Source: Micromonospora sp. HM5-17 (GTDB taxonomy: Bacteria > Actinomycetota > Actinomycetes > Mycobacteriales > Micromonosporaceae). From it: DNA of 64,000 nt. The notes beneath the pieces are model-generated. The model was not told the origin of the DNA. It worked only from the letters and a program-made list of their open reading frames with translations, and ran no database searches. Each line of letters opens with the position of its first letter. Position 1 is the first letter of the stretch. A program made the translations under genes and the position numbers. The stretch lies in NCBI RefSeq assembly GCF_003762835.1, contig NZ_RJWA01000006.1:1-64000 (forward strand), given 5' to 3'. Below are positions 27,272 to 35,017 of the stretch, one piece after another.

Positions 27272-27377
27272 CGCCTCCGCCCCGCCTCCGGGGTGCCGCG
27301 CGCATCATCGCCCGCTGCGCGGGTAACGCGTTGCGGTAGGCGGTGAGCCCGGTTCCCCGGAGGACGGAGGTGGGGGA

Positions 27378-27767
27378 GTGCGGTACGACGAGTTTCTGGC
27401 CAGGGTGCGGGAGCGCGGCGAGTACGCGGATCCCGCCGAGGCGGAGCGGGTGACCCACCTGGTCCTCGGCATCCTGGCCCAGCGGCTGGACCCGGACGAG
27501 GCGGAGGACCTGGCCGCCCAGCTCCCGGGACCGCTGGCCGCGACCCTGATCTCGGCCGGCCAGGGTGCGCCGGGCAGCTTCGGGGTCCAGGAGTTTCTGG
27601 GGCGGGTGGCGACCGGCGCCGGCGCGACGGCGCGGACCGCCGAGTGGGACGCCAGCGCGGTGCTGTGCACGGTCGCGGAGGCGATCTCGGGCGGAGAGCT
27701 GAACGACGTCCTGACCCAGCTACCCTCCGGGTACGCCCCGTTGTTTGGCCGCGCCAACCTGGGCTGA
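27378..27767 (+). CDS. DUF2267 protein
   Basis: A 129-residue DUF2267 protein: RYDEFLARVRERGEY, then HLVLGILAQRLDPDEAEDLA, then the LPGPLAATLIS and a second related half. The two halves are similar, as is normal for the family. It is cytoplasmic and helical. The family is widespread and often found near stress-response genes; no biochemical function is established. GTG 27378 is used with GGAGG upstream. No operon partner. Confidence 0.8.
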   Translation: MRYDEFLARVRERGEYADPAEAERVTHLVLGILAQRLDPDEAEDLAAQLPGPLAATLISAGQGAPGSFGVQEFLGRVATGAGATARTAEWDASAVLCTVAEAISGGELNDVLTQLPSGYAPLFGRANLG

Positions 27768-28194
27768 CCGGTATCCGGGCGGCCCACCACGTCCGCCGAC
27801 ACTCACACCGGCGCCTTCCGACGCGGGCCCGCCCCGCGTTTGTCTCTCTCCCATCCGTTGACGGCGCTGACTCGGCGCCGAACCAGCCGGTCCTGCCCGG
27901 GCGATCCATAACCTGACACCAGTGGGCTAGCTCCTAGCATCCTAGGATGCACTACGGGATGTGCACCCGGTCACCAACCGAGAACAACACCCACACCGAC
28001 ACCTCACGCACCCAGCGAACAAGACCAAGAAGCCGGCTATAGTGGCTCAGCGTTGAGCGGCCACGGACCTCCCGTCGTCCGGCAACCGACCGGCGCCGGG
28101 CAGACGGCGCACCGGATCGGCCCGCCGTCGGGGAGCCCGGCCGAAGCGGGCACCGGTCCGGTGGTCGTCGGACCGTGGCACGGAGGGAGGTTCG
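27768..28194. other. 427-bp non-coding region ahead of the pgsA-garA block
   Basis: No gene seen. It holds the three CTAG sites and palindrome described at 27927-27950, a possible -10 box TATAGT at 28038-28043, and an inverted repeat GCTCA-N4-TGAGC at 28045-28058 around the presumed transcription start. This is the control region of the conserved block. Confidence 0.55.
27927..27950. promoter_or_regulatory. CTAG-rich palindromic operator candidate
   Basis: CTAG occurs at 27927, 27934 and 27942, and the last copy is the centre of the perfect 14-bp palindrome GCATCCTAGGATGC (27937-27950). CTAG is otherwise very rare in this window (roughly one per several kb), so the clustering points to a protein-binding site, for example for a GntR- or TetR-type dimer. 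Confidence 0.55.
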
Positions 28195-28845
28195 GTGACG
28201 CGTCGGCCGGCGCGGGCGGCAGCGGCCCGACCCACCGGTGACCGCGGCGCCGGGACCACCGAGACGACCGGCCGGATCCTCACCGTCCCCAACCTGATCA
28301 GCTTCGTCCGGCTGCTCGGAGTCCCGCTCTTCCTTTATCTGTTCCTGGTGGTCCGGGCCGATGTCGCCGCGGTCGTCGTCCTCGCGGTGGGTGGCCTCAG
28401 CGACTGGGTCGACGGCTACGTCGCCCGCCGCCTGCGGCAGGTCAGCCGGCTGGGGGAGCTCCTCGACCCGGTTGCCGACCGCCTCTACATCCTGGCCACG
28501 CTGGTCGCGCTGACCGCCCGGGAGGTCGTGCCCTGGCAGTTCACCGTCGCGTTGCTGGCCCGTGAGCTGGTGCTGAGCGGCAACCTCGCGGTCCTGCGGC
28601 GGTACGGCTACCGGCCACCCCCGGTGCACTACCTGGGCAAGACCGCCACCTTCGTGCTACTGACCGCCTTCCCGGTGCTGCTCCTGGCCCACGCGGTGCC
28701 GGCCGCCGCCGCGGCGTCCGGGGCGATCGGCTGGGGACTCGCCTGGTGGGGCCTGGGCCTCTACTGGCTGGCGGGCCTGCTGTACCTGAGGCAGGGAGCC
28801 GGGTTGGTCCGGGTGGCACGGTCGGTTCGGGTGGGGGCCGGATGA
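28195..28845 (+). CDS. pgsA: CDP-alcohol phosphatidyltransferase (PgsA family)
   Basis: A 216-residue membrane enzyme of the CDP-alcohol phosphatidyltransferase family, which joins CDP-diacylglycerol with an alcohol such as glycerol 3-phosphate or a polyol phosphate. The signature D-x2-DG-x2-AR-x8-G-x3-D-x3-D is complete in SDWVDGYVARRLRQ followed by GELLDPVADR. There are about five hydrophobic helices. GTG 28195 follows GGAGG. It is the first gene of the block corresponding to M. tuberculosis Rv1822 onward, and its stop overlaps the next start (ATGA). The exact alcohol is uncertain because actinobacteria carry several paralogues. Confidence 0.88.
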   Translation: MTRRPARAAAARPTGDRGAGTTETTGRILTVPNLISFVRLLGVPLFLYLFLVVRADVAAVVVLAVGGLSDWVDGYVARRLRQVSRLGELLDPVADRLYILATLVALTAREVVPWQFTVALLARELVLSGNLAVLRRYGYRPPPVHYLGKTATFVLLTAFPVLLLAHAVPAAAAASGAIGWGLAWWGLGLYWLAGLLYLRQGAGLVRVARSVRVGAG

Positions 28846-29756
28846 CCGAGCGAGGCGGGCGGCCGTACGCTCCGGACTTCCTTACGGAGCTGTTCCGCAA
28901 CCCGCTCGATCCCGGTTACGCGGCCGCGGCCGAGCGGCGCCGCCGCGCGGGGTCGCCGGCCGGGTGGCGTCGGTCGGCGATGCGCGGGGTCAGCCTGGTG
29001 ACGCTGGTCGCGCTCGGTTTCCTGTTGGCCGTGGCCTATCGCCAGACGCTGGCGGCGGAGCCGAGCCGGAGCAAGGCGCGCGCCGGGCTGGTGTCCCAGA
29101 TCAAACAGCGGGAGGCGGAGAACGCGGCGCTGGCGGCCCGGGCGGAGCGGCTGCGGGCCGAGGTGACCCGGCAGCGGGACGCCGCGCTGTCCCAGAGCGC
29201 GGTGGCCGAGTTGCGGGAGCTGGAGGCGGCGACGGGACTGGGCCGGGTCCGGGGGGACGGTCTGGTGGTGCGGGTCGCGGACGCGCCGTCGGACAAGGAC
29301 GCCGTGACGGGCGCCGGGGAGACCAACCTGGGTCGGGTGCTCGACCGCGACCTGCAGGACATCGCGAACGCGTTGTGGAGCGCCGGCGCGGAGGCGATCG
29401 CGATCAACGGGCAACGGCTCACCGCGACGTCGACGATCCGGGCCGCGGGCGAGGCGATCCTGGTGGATTTCAAACCGGTCGTGGGGCCGTACGAGGTGTC
29501 GGCGATCGGTCCGAGGCAGCTGGAGCGCCGGTTCAGGGAGAGTGCCGCGGCACGGTTGTTGCGGAGTGTGTCCGAGGAGTACGGAATGTCGTTCGACTTC
29601 CGTGAGGTCGATGACCTGACGTTGCCGGCCGCGACGGAGCCGCAGTTGCGCTTTGCCACGCCCGCTGTCGATCCCACGCCCGGATCGTCCGGGCCGTCCT
29701 CGTCCCCGTCGACGGCCGGCGGGGCGTCCCCGAGTCCGTCCGGAGGCGGCCGATGA
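28842..29756 (+). CDS. DUF881 membrane-anchored coiled-coil protein (first copy)
   Basis: A 304-residue DUF881 protein (Rv1823 type). A short cytoplasmic start leads into one membrane helix (VSLVTLVALGFLLAVAYRQT, about residues 52-71), then a coiled coil (SQIKQREAENAALAARAERL), then the DUF881 domain outside the membrane (RGDGLVVRVADAPS ... IAINGQRLTATSTIRAAGE) and a Ser/Pro-rich tail. ATG 28842 overlaps the pgsA stop, and its own stop overlaps the next start. The domain resembles the YlxW family near division genes; its function is unknown. Confidence 0.88.
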   Translation: MTERGGRPYAPDFLTELFRNPLDPGYAAAAERRRRAGSPAGWRRSAMRGVSLVTLVALGFLLAVAYRQTLAAEPSRSKARAGLVSQIKQREAENAALAARAERLRAEVTRQRDAALSQSAVAELRELEAATGLGRVRGDGLVVRVADAPSDKDAVTGAGETNLGRVLDRDLQDIANALWSAGAEAIAINGQRLTATSTIRAAGEAILVDFKPVVGPYEVSAIGPRQLERRFRESAAARLLRSVSEEYGMSFDFREVDDLTLPAATEPQLRFATPAVDPTPGSSGPSSSPSTAGGASPSPSGGGR

Positions 29757-30085
29757 TCGCTGTGCTCGCGTTGTTCGCCGGGGTGCTCCTCGGTGTCTGG
29801 TTGGATCCGACGGTGCCGTCGGCGCTTCAGCCGTACCTGCCGATCGCGGTGGTGGCGGCGTTGGACGCGGTGTTCGGCGGGGTACGGGCGAAGCTGGACG
29901 GGATCTTCGACGACAAGCAGTTCGTGGTGTCGTTCATCTCGAATGTGTTGGTGGCGGGGATCATCGTCTATCTCGGGGATCAGCTCGGGGTGGGTGGACA
30001 GTTGTCGACGGGGGTCGTGGTGGTGCTGGGGGTGCGGATCTTCGGCAATGTGGCGGCGATCCGGCGGCACCTGTTCCGGGCGTAG
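29753..30085 (+). CDS. Small basic family membrane protein (DUF1290)
   Basis: A 110-residue membrane protein of the small basic protein family (Rv1824 type, DUF1290), almost entirely hydrophobic with about three to four helices (MIAVLALFAGVLLGVWL, VVAALDAVFGGVRAKLDGIF, VSFISNVLVAGIIVYLGDQL, GVVVVLGVRIFGNVAAI). It is always found next to DUF881 genes, so a joint membrane complex is likely. Its ATGA overlap with the upstream gene fits that. Function not established. Confidence 0.9.
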   Translation: MIAVLALFAGVLLGVWLDPTVPSALQPYLPIAVVAALDAVFGGVRAKLDGIFDDKQFVVSFISNVLVAGIIVYLGDQLGVGGQLSTGVVVVLGVRIFGNVAAIRRHLFRA

Positions 30086-30094
30086 GTGGGGGCG

Positions 30095-31099
30095 ATGGCA
30101 GGCACGGCGGAGGAGGACGGCACCGGCGTACCGGTGCCGGGGAGTGCCGGCGGTCCGGGTGACGGGCGGTCGGTGGAGCGCGCGTCGGGGAATTCGGCGC
30201 GGGCCGAGGCCACCGGCGCGGCGGCGGTGCGTGGCGGGGCGGGATCGGGTCGCGCCCCTCGGCCGACGCCGGAAGCGACGTCGGTGGAGTCCGGCCCGAG
30301 CCCGGACGGTGAGCCGACGGTGCCGGTCGGCTCGGACGAGCCGACCGTGCCGATCGGGTCGGATCGCGCCGGGGTCGGGGAGACGTCGCCCAGGGGCGGT
30401 GGCCGGTCCCGGTTCACGGCGGCGAACGCGATGATCGCGGTGCTGCTGGCGTTGCTGGGCTTCACGCTCGTGGTGCAGCTGCGGACGAATTCGAGCGACG
30501 CGTCGCTGGAGTCGGCCCGGCAGGAGGATTTGGTGCGGATCCTGTCGGACCTGGACGCGCAGGAGGAGCGGGTCCGACAGGACATCGCCGGGTTGGAGGA
30601 GAGTCAGCGTCAGCTGAGTTCGGGGGCCGAGGGCCGGCAGGCGGCGTTGGAGGAGGCACGGCGCCGGGCTGACGAGCTGGGCATCCTGGCGGGGAGTCTG
30701 CCGGCGCGCGGCCCGGGTCTGACGGTGACGTTCACGGCGGTGAGCAAGCCGGTGGCGGCGTCGCGGGTGCTCGACGCGGTGCAGGAGCTGCGGGGCGCGG
30801 GCGCGGAGGCGATGCAGATCATGGGCGGCAACGGTGTGGCGGTGCGGATCGTGGCGTCGACGTACTTTCTTGATGCCGACCAGGACATCTCGGTGGATGG
30901 GCGGCGGCTGACCGGGCCGTACACGATCACGGTGATCGGCGATCCGAAGACCATGCGGACCGCGTTGAACATCCCGGGCGGGGTGGTGGCGTCGGTCAGC
31001 GGCGACGGCGGTAACGTGGCGATCCAGGAGCGGGACGTGGTCGAGGTGACGGCCGTGAGCCCGCGGAGGGACCTGCAGTATGCGCGGCCGGTGTCGTGA
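30095..31099 (+). CDS. DUF881 membrane-anchored coiled-coil protein (second copy)
   Basis: A 334-residue DUF881 protein (Rv1825 type). It begins with about 110 residues of disordered Gly/Ser/Pro/Thr-rich sequence containing a repeated PTVP(V/I)GSDE-like segment, followed by one membrane helix (NAMIAVLLALLGFTLVVQL), a coiled coil (LEESQRQLSSGAEGRQAALE) and the DUF881 domain (GPGLTVTFTAVSKPVAASR ... IVASTYFLDADQDISVDGRR). Start ATG 30095 has AGGTGGGG ahead; GTG 30086 is the alternative. The long disordered cytoplasmic arm is the main difference from the first copy and could be where kinases or division proteins dock. Confidence 0.87.
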   Translation: MAGTAEEDGTGVPVPGSAGGPGDGRSVERASGNSARAEATGAAAVRGGAGSGRAPRPTPEATSVESGPSPDGEPTVPVGSDEPTVPIGSDRAGVGETSPRGGGRSRFTAANAMIAVLLALLGFTLVVQLRTNSSDASLESARQEDLVRILSDLDAQEERVRQDIAGLEESQRQLSSGAEGRQAALEEARRRADELGILAGSLPARGPGLTVTFTAVSKPVAASRVLDAVQELRGAGAEAMQIMGGNGVAVRIVASTYFLDADQDISVDGRRLTGPYTITVIGDPKTMRTALNIPGGVVASVSGDGGNVAIQERDVVEVTAVSPRRDLQYARPVS

Positions 31100-31149
31100 C
31101 TGGTGCCGCGGGCCGGGTCGGGTGGTCCGACCAGGCGAGGATCGGTGTG

Positions 31150-31548
31150 ATGGAGAGGGACGCCCTGGTGATTCCTGACGACCTGCGGTATACCGCCGAG
31201 CACGAGTGGGTGGCGGGTGACGGCAGCGGGCCGGTGCGGGTGGGTATCACCCACTTCGCGCAGGACGCATTGGGTGACATCGTGTATGTCCAGCTGCCCG
31301 AGGTGGGCGCGGCTGTCGAGGCCGGGGAGTCGTTCGGCGAGGTCGAGTCGACGAAGAGTGTGTCGGAGATCTACGCGCCGGTGGGCGGCACGGTGGTGGC
31401 GCGGAATGATCAGCTGGTTGATACTCCTGAGATAATCAACACGGACCCGTACGGGGCGGGTTGGTTGGTGGAGATTGCGCCCAGTGATCCGGCCGCGGTG
31501 GCCGGACTGTTGACCGCGGAGGCTTATCGGGAGCTGACCGGCAGTTGA
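31150..31548 (+). CDS. gcvH: Glycine cleavage system H protein
   Basis: The 132-residue lipoyl carrier of the glycine cleavage system, which shuttles the aminomethyl group between GcvP, GcvT and Lpd. The lipoylated residue is Lys69 in EVESTKSVSEIYAP. The rest fits the family: LRYTAEHEWV at the start, and DALGDIVYVQLPEVG. ATG 31150 is nine bases from GAGG; a GTG at 31096 overlapping the previous stop would add 18 unrelated residues. GcvP is 8 kb downstream; GcvT is not in the window. Confidence 0.95.
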   Translation: MERDALVIPDDLRYTAEHEWVAGDGSGPVRVGITHFAQDALGDIVYVQLPEVGAAVEAGESFGEVESTKSVSEIYAPVGGTVVARNDQLVDTPEIINTDPYGAGWLVEIAPSDPAAVAGLLTAEAYRELTGS

Positions 31549-31587
31549 TGGTGGTGAGGCCGGCGGGTGGTGTGTCCGCGCGTCCGG

Positions 31588-31616
31588 TTGCCCTGTTTTT
31601 CGGCGCTGGCTAGGCT
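31588..31616 (+). promoter_or_regulatory. Candidate housekeeping-type promoter for garA
   Basis: TTGCCC (31588-31593), a 17-bp spacer, and TAGGCT (31611-31616) match the usual actinomycete HrdB/SigA pattern. It would give a leader of about 140 nt before garA and explains the 214-bp gap inside the block. Confidence 0.55.
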
Positions 31617-31762
31617 CGCTCAGTCGACCGAGAACCAAATAGTTGCGCGTTGCGGAAATGCCTTCCCGGGCACGGGGGAGCCAGCCGCTGGGCCAGGAGA
31701 CGGCTCGGCGGCAAGACCCGTCACACCCGACGCCGACCGAACAGATCCGTGAGGTGGTCCTA

Positions 31763-32215
31763 ATGACGCGCCCAGACGACGAGTTCCCCCCACTCGACGT
31801 CACTTCGACGCTCAATCTTGGCTCGCTCGACGAGATGCTGGAGGGCCCGGACGCCGATGTGGTGCCGAGCCGGATGTCGGGTTCGCTGCCACCGGGTATG
31901 GCGCTGCTGGTGGTGCGGCGGGGGCCGAACGCGGGTGCCCGGTTCCTGTTGGACCACGACGTGACGACGAGTGGCCGGCACCCGGACAGCGACATCTTCC
32001 TGGACGACGTGACGGTGTCGCGCCGGCATGCCGAGTTTCACCGGGACAGCGGCACGTTCACGGTGCGTGACGTGGGGAGTCTGAACGGCACGTACGTGAA
32101 TCGGGAGCGGGTCGAGGCGGCGACGCTCAGCAACGGTGACGAGGTGCAGATCGGGAAGTTCCGGCTGGTGTTCATCGCCGGGCCGCGTGCGGAGGAGGGG
32201 ACCTTTCGGGGGTGA
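31763..32215 (+). CDS. garA: FHA-domain regulator GarA/OdhI
   Basis: A 150-residue FHA protein that, in mycobacteria and corynebacteria, binds and inhibits 2-oxoglutarate dehydrogenase and adjusts glutamate metabolism when unphosphorylated. The FHA core is nearly identical in pattern to GarA: RRGPNAGARFLLDHDVTTSG, GRHPDSDIFLDDVTVSRRH and GSLNGTYVNRE. The N-terminal phospho-threonine site, ETTS in GarA, reads DVTSTLNL here, keeping the two threonines in the right area for kinase PknG/PknB-type control. ATG 31763 is used. The stop overlaps the start of ftsR. Function is by strong homology. Confidence 0.93.
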   Translation: MTRPDDEFPPLDVTSTLNLGSLDEMLEGPDADVVPSRMSGSLPPGMALLVVRRGPNAGARFLLDHDVTTSGRHPDSDIFLDDVTVSRRHAEFHRDSGTFTVRDVGSLNGTYVNRERVEAATLSNGDEVQIGKFRLVFIAGPRAEEGTFRG

Positions 32216-32973
32216 GTGAGCGCGCGGTGGCGGCGGTTCCCGGGGCGGGGACGGCCGCCCGGGGTCAGCCGTTGATGAGCATCGGTGAGGTGCTGGCGCA
32301 GCTACGGGTGGAGTTTCCCGACACGACGATTTCGAAGCTGCGTTTTCTCGAGTCCGAGGGACTGGTTCGGCCGCAGCGTACGCCGGCGGGTTACCGGAAG
32401 TACAGCTGGGATGACGTGGCGCGGTTGCGATACGTGCTGACCGCGCAGCGTGACCAGTATCTTCCGCTGCGGGTGATTCGGGAGCAGTTGGCGCAGGCGG
32501 ACCGGGAGGCGGCGGCGGGCCCGGAGCGCCCGCGTCCGTCGTTGGTGGCGGTTGGTCCGGATGGTGAGGTTCCGGGCCGGAAGACGCCGGTCGAGTCGGT
32601 GGAGACCCGGCTCGGCCGGGCGGAGTTGGTGTCGCGGAGCGGCATCGACGAGGGCTTGTTGGCGGAGCTGGAGCGGATGGGGCTGGTGGTGTCCCGTCCG
32701 CCGGGGTGGTATGACACGGACGCGTTGGTGATCGCGCAGGCGGTGGCGGGTTTGGCGGCGTACGGCCTGGAGCCGCGTCACCTGCGGGGCTTTCGAACGG
32801 CTGCGGACCGGGAGGTGGGGTTGTTCGCCCAGTTGCTGGCGCCGTTGGCCCGGCAGAATGATCCGGCGGCGCAGGCGCGGGCGGCGGAGGCAGCCCGGGA
32901 GCTGGCCGGACTGTCGCAGCAGTTGCACGCGGCGCTGGTACGGGTGGGGCTGCGCGGGACGCTGGGTCGCTGA
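32212..32973 (+). CDS. ftsR: MerR-family regulator FtsR
   Basis: A 253-residue MerR-type regulator corresponding to Rv1828 / corynebacterial FtsR, an activator of ftsZ. The winged helix is MSIGEVLAQLRVEFPDTT then ISKLRFLESEGLVRPQRTPA and GYRKYSWDDVARLRYVL, a very high match to the family pattern. The C-terminal region (about 130-250) is the conserved all-helical part (LLAELERMGLVVSRPPGWYD ... LEPRHLRGFRTAADREVG). GTG 32212 overlaps the garA stop, so metabolic and division regulators are translated together. A division role is inferred from homologues. Confidence 0.9.
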   Translation: MSERAVAAVPGAGTAARGQPLMSIGEVLAQLRVEFPDTTISKLRFLESEGLVRPQRTPAGYRKYSWDDVARLRYVLTAQRDQYLPLRVIREQLAQADREAAAGPERPRPSLVAVGPDGEVPGRKTPVESVETRLGRAELVSRSGIDEGLLAELERMGLVVSRPPGWYDTDALVIAQAVAGLAAYGLEPRHLRGFRTAADREVGLFAQLLAPLARQNDPAAQARAAEAARELAGLSQQLHAALVRVGLRGTLGR

Positions 32974-33190
32974 TCTGCCGGGTCCGGGCACGGCGGGAAA
33001 GATCTGCGGTGGTGGGCGTGGCGTAGGCTTCCCGGGGTAACCCTTGTCGGGTGCGGCGGGTGTGGGCGGCGCGCGTGGGGCGTCGTTATCCGGGTCCGTG
33101 TACCGTGCAGGCAGGGGCATGCCGGCGGACGGTGGTGAACTGTCGCCGTATCGTCGGTGGTGGGAAGAAGACGACGACACGGAGGCGGCG

Positions 33191-33655
33191 GTGCGCGAGC
33201 TGAGCGTGGTCGGGGTTCGGGTGGAGCTGCCCACCAACCAGCCGATCGTGTTGCTCAGAGAGGTCGAGGGCGAGCGTTACCTGCCGATTTGGATCGGCGC
33301 GGTGGAGGCTACCGCGATCGCGTACGAGCAGCAGGGGGTCAAGCCGGCCCGCCCGTTGACGCATGATCTGCTGCGGGACATTCTCGCCGCCCTGCGGGCA
33401 CCGTTGCGGGCGGTGGAGATTGTCGAGCTGAAGGAGAACGTCTTCTACGCGGATCTGTTGATCGGCGACGGGGTGCGGGTGTCGGCCCGGCCGAGTGATT
33501 CGATTGCCCTGGCGTTGCGGGTGGGTGCGCCGATCCGTTGTTCGGAGCAGGTGTTGTCGGAGGCCGGCATCATCATTCCGGACGAGCAGGAGGACGAGGT
33601 GGAGAAGTTCCGGGAGTTCCTGGAACAGGTCCGTCCGGAGGACTTCGCCGGGTAA
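33191..33655 (+). CDS. DUF151 / bifunctional-nuclease-family protein
   Basis: A 154-residue DUF151 protein (Rv1829 type). GTG 33191 is chosen because GGAGG lies five bases upstream and the conserved start VRELSVVGVRVELPTNQPIV begins there; longer readings add 49 poorly conserved residues. Other landmarks are LPIWIGAVEATAIAYEQQG, RPLTHDLL and RPSDSIALALR. Plant relatives have nuclease activity, but no activity is known for the bacterial ones. Confidence 0.9.
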   Translation: MRELSVVGVRVELPTNQPIVLLREVEGERYLPIWIGAVEATAIAYEQQGVKPARPLTHDLLRDILAALRAPLRAVEIVELKENVFYADLLIGDGVRVSARPSDSIALALRVGAPIRCSEQVLSEAGIIIPDEQEDEVEKFREFLEQVRPEDFAG

Positions 33656-33774
33656 CGGGTGATCGCCCGCGGGGGCGGGGCGGTTGTCGGGCCGGCCGTG
33701 ACGGTGGTGCGATGCGCCGCCGGTGCGCGGGGTGACGGCCGGGGTGCGGCGTGTCGCGGCTTTTTCTGCGAGGT

Positions 33775-33799
33775 AACCCTCCAGCTGGGCTATAGGGTT
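33775..33799 (+). promoter_or_regulatory. AACCCT-N13-AGGGTT dyad upstream of the second merR gene
   Basis: A perfect 6-bp inverted repeat, AACCCT at 33775-33780 and AGGGTT at 33794-33799, overlapping a TATAGG-like -10 box (33791-33796). MerR regulators usually bind dyads inside a long promoter spacer, so autoregulation is plausible. Confidence 0.4.
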
Positions 33800-33862
33800 G
33801 GCCCTGTCGAGGGGTGCACGTCCCGGAAACGATGTGGCACCCACGGGCGGGGAGGTTGTCCG

Positions 33863-34489
33863 ATGCATGAGTCGCAGGCCCCTGATCCGGGTACATCCGA
33901 TCATCAGCGTCAGGTCGAGAGCCTCCGCGGGGCGGCGGGGGAGGAGGTCGCCGCCGGGTCGGCGGACGATGGTGGGGTCGGCTATCGGGGTGTGACGGCC
34001 TGTCACGCCGTGGGCATCAGTTACCGGCAGCTGGACTACTGGGCGCGTACCGGGTTGGTGGTGCCGAGTGTCCGGGACGCCTCGGGTTCGGGGACGCAGC
34101 GGCTGTACTCGTTCCGGGACCTGGTGGTGCTCAAGGTCGTGAAGCGGCTTCTCGACGCGGGCGTGTCGTTACAGAACATCCGGCGGGCGATCGAGACGCT
34201 GCGGTCCCGGGGGGTGGGGGATCTGGCCGGGATCACGCTGATCTCCGACGGTACGACGGTGTACGAGTGCCGTTCGCCGGAGGAGGTGGTCGACCTTCTG
34301 CAGGGCGGGCAGGGGGTGTTCGGGATCGCGATCGGCGGGGCGTTCAAGGAGATCGAGGGATCGTTGTCGCATCTGCCGGCGGAACCGGCCGGGGCGTCAC
34401 CGGCGGGTGAGCCGGCGGCGGTGCCGGTGGCCGGGGTGGACCCGCAGGACGAGTTGGCGGCGCGTCGGGCGCGCCGTCGGGCAGGCTGA
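33863..34489 (+). CDS. Second MerR-family regulator of the block
   Basis: A 208-residue MerR-type regulator corresponding to Rv1830. The DNA-binding part is TACHAVGISYRQLDYWARTG followed by GSGTQRLYSFRDLVVLKVVK and LLDAGVSLQNIRRAIETLR. The C-terminal region is Pro/Ala/Val-rich with a basic end. ATG 33863 lies nine bases after GGGGAGG; upstream in-frame codons lack a ribosome binding site. The two MerR genes flank the DUF151 gene as in mycobacteria. Effector unknown. Confidence 0.9.
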   Translation: MHESQAPDPGTSDHQRQVESLRGAAGEEVAAGSADDGGVGYRGVTACHAVGISYRQLDYWARTGLVVPSVRDASGSGTQRLYSFRDLVVLKVVKRLLDAGVSLQNIRRAIETLRSRGVGDLAGITLISDGTTVYECRSPEEVVDLLQGGQGVFGIAIGGAFKEIEGSLSHLPAEPAGASPAGEPAAVPVAGVDPQDELAARRARRRAG

Positions 34490-34852
34490 CGTGGGCGGGT
34501 GGCCCGGTTCGTGATCGTTGAGGTGTGACGGGCGTACGCCCGGACGACGCGGTTTCGGGTGGCGGCTCGATCGGGGTGTGGTGCCGCCGTTGGTGGCGGT
34601 CTACCACCGCCGCGTTGGGGGTCGAGGGTCAACACGGTGGGTCGGGGACGACGGTGTTCGCGGGCCCGGTAACGCACCACTGTGGATCTTGGATGGTGCG
34701 GAAGACCCGATTCGGGTTGGGATGACACAGAACGGGTGGGCGCGGTAGTGTCCCGACGCGGTGCCGCCCGACGGTGACTGCCGTCCGGCCGGACACCTGT
34801 ACCACGCCCCCCGACGCCGCGCGACCTGCCCCCTCGCGCCGGAAGGAAGACC
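34490..34852. other. 363-bp non-coding region before the globin operon
   Basis: No gene is supported here. It contains a GC-rich imperfect hairpin near 34585-34615 (TGGCGGT against ACCGCCG) and a less GC-rich stretch at 34680-34760 (TTGGATGGTGCGGAAGACC, GATGACACAG, TAGTGT at 34746-34751) that may hold the promoter of the downstream operon. No good -35/-10 spacing could be fixed. Confidence 0.5.
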
Positions 34853-35017
34853 GTGACGGAACCACAGGACCATGCCGTGTCGTACCCCGCGACCGGCGTC
34901 CCCTCTCCCCGCGGCGGTGTCGCCCCCCGACCGTTCGTGGCCGAGGTCGGTGCGCGCCGGATGCTGCTGCCCGAGAAGGGCCGGAAACTGCCGGCCCGGA
35001 GCCAGGCGGGCGGGTGA
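34853..35017 (+). CDS. Small protein (54 aa) translationally coupled to the globin-reductase
   Basis: A 54-residue ORF from GTG 34853, with GGAAGGA five bases upstream, to TGA 35015-35017. Its stop overlaps the GTG start of the next gene in the arrangement GTGA. The sequence begins VTEPQDHAVSYPATGVPS and ends RRMLLPEKGRKLPARSQAGG; it is Pro/Arg-rich without a membrane segment. The good ribosome binding site and the overlap argue that it is translated, and that much of the ribosome loading onto the globin gene passes through it. Function unknown; it may be a small subunit or a coupling leader. Confidence 0.6.
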   Translation: MTEPQDHAVSYPATGVPSPRGGVAPRPFVAEVGARRMLLPEKGRKLPARSQAGG

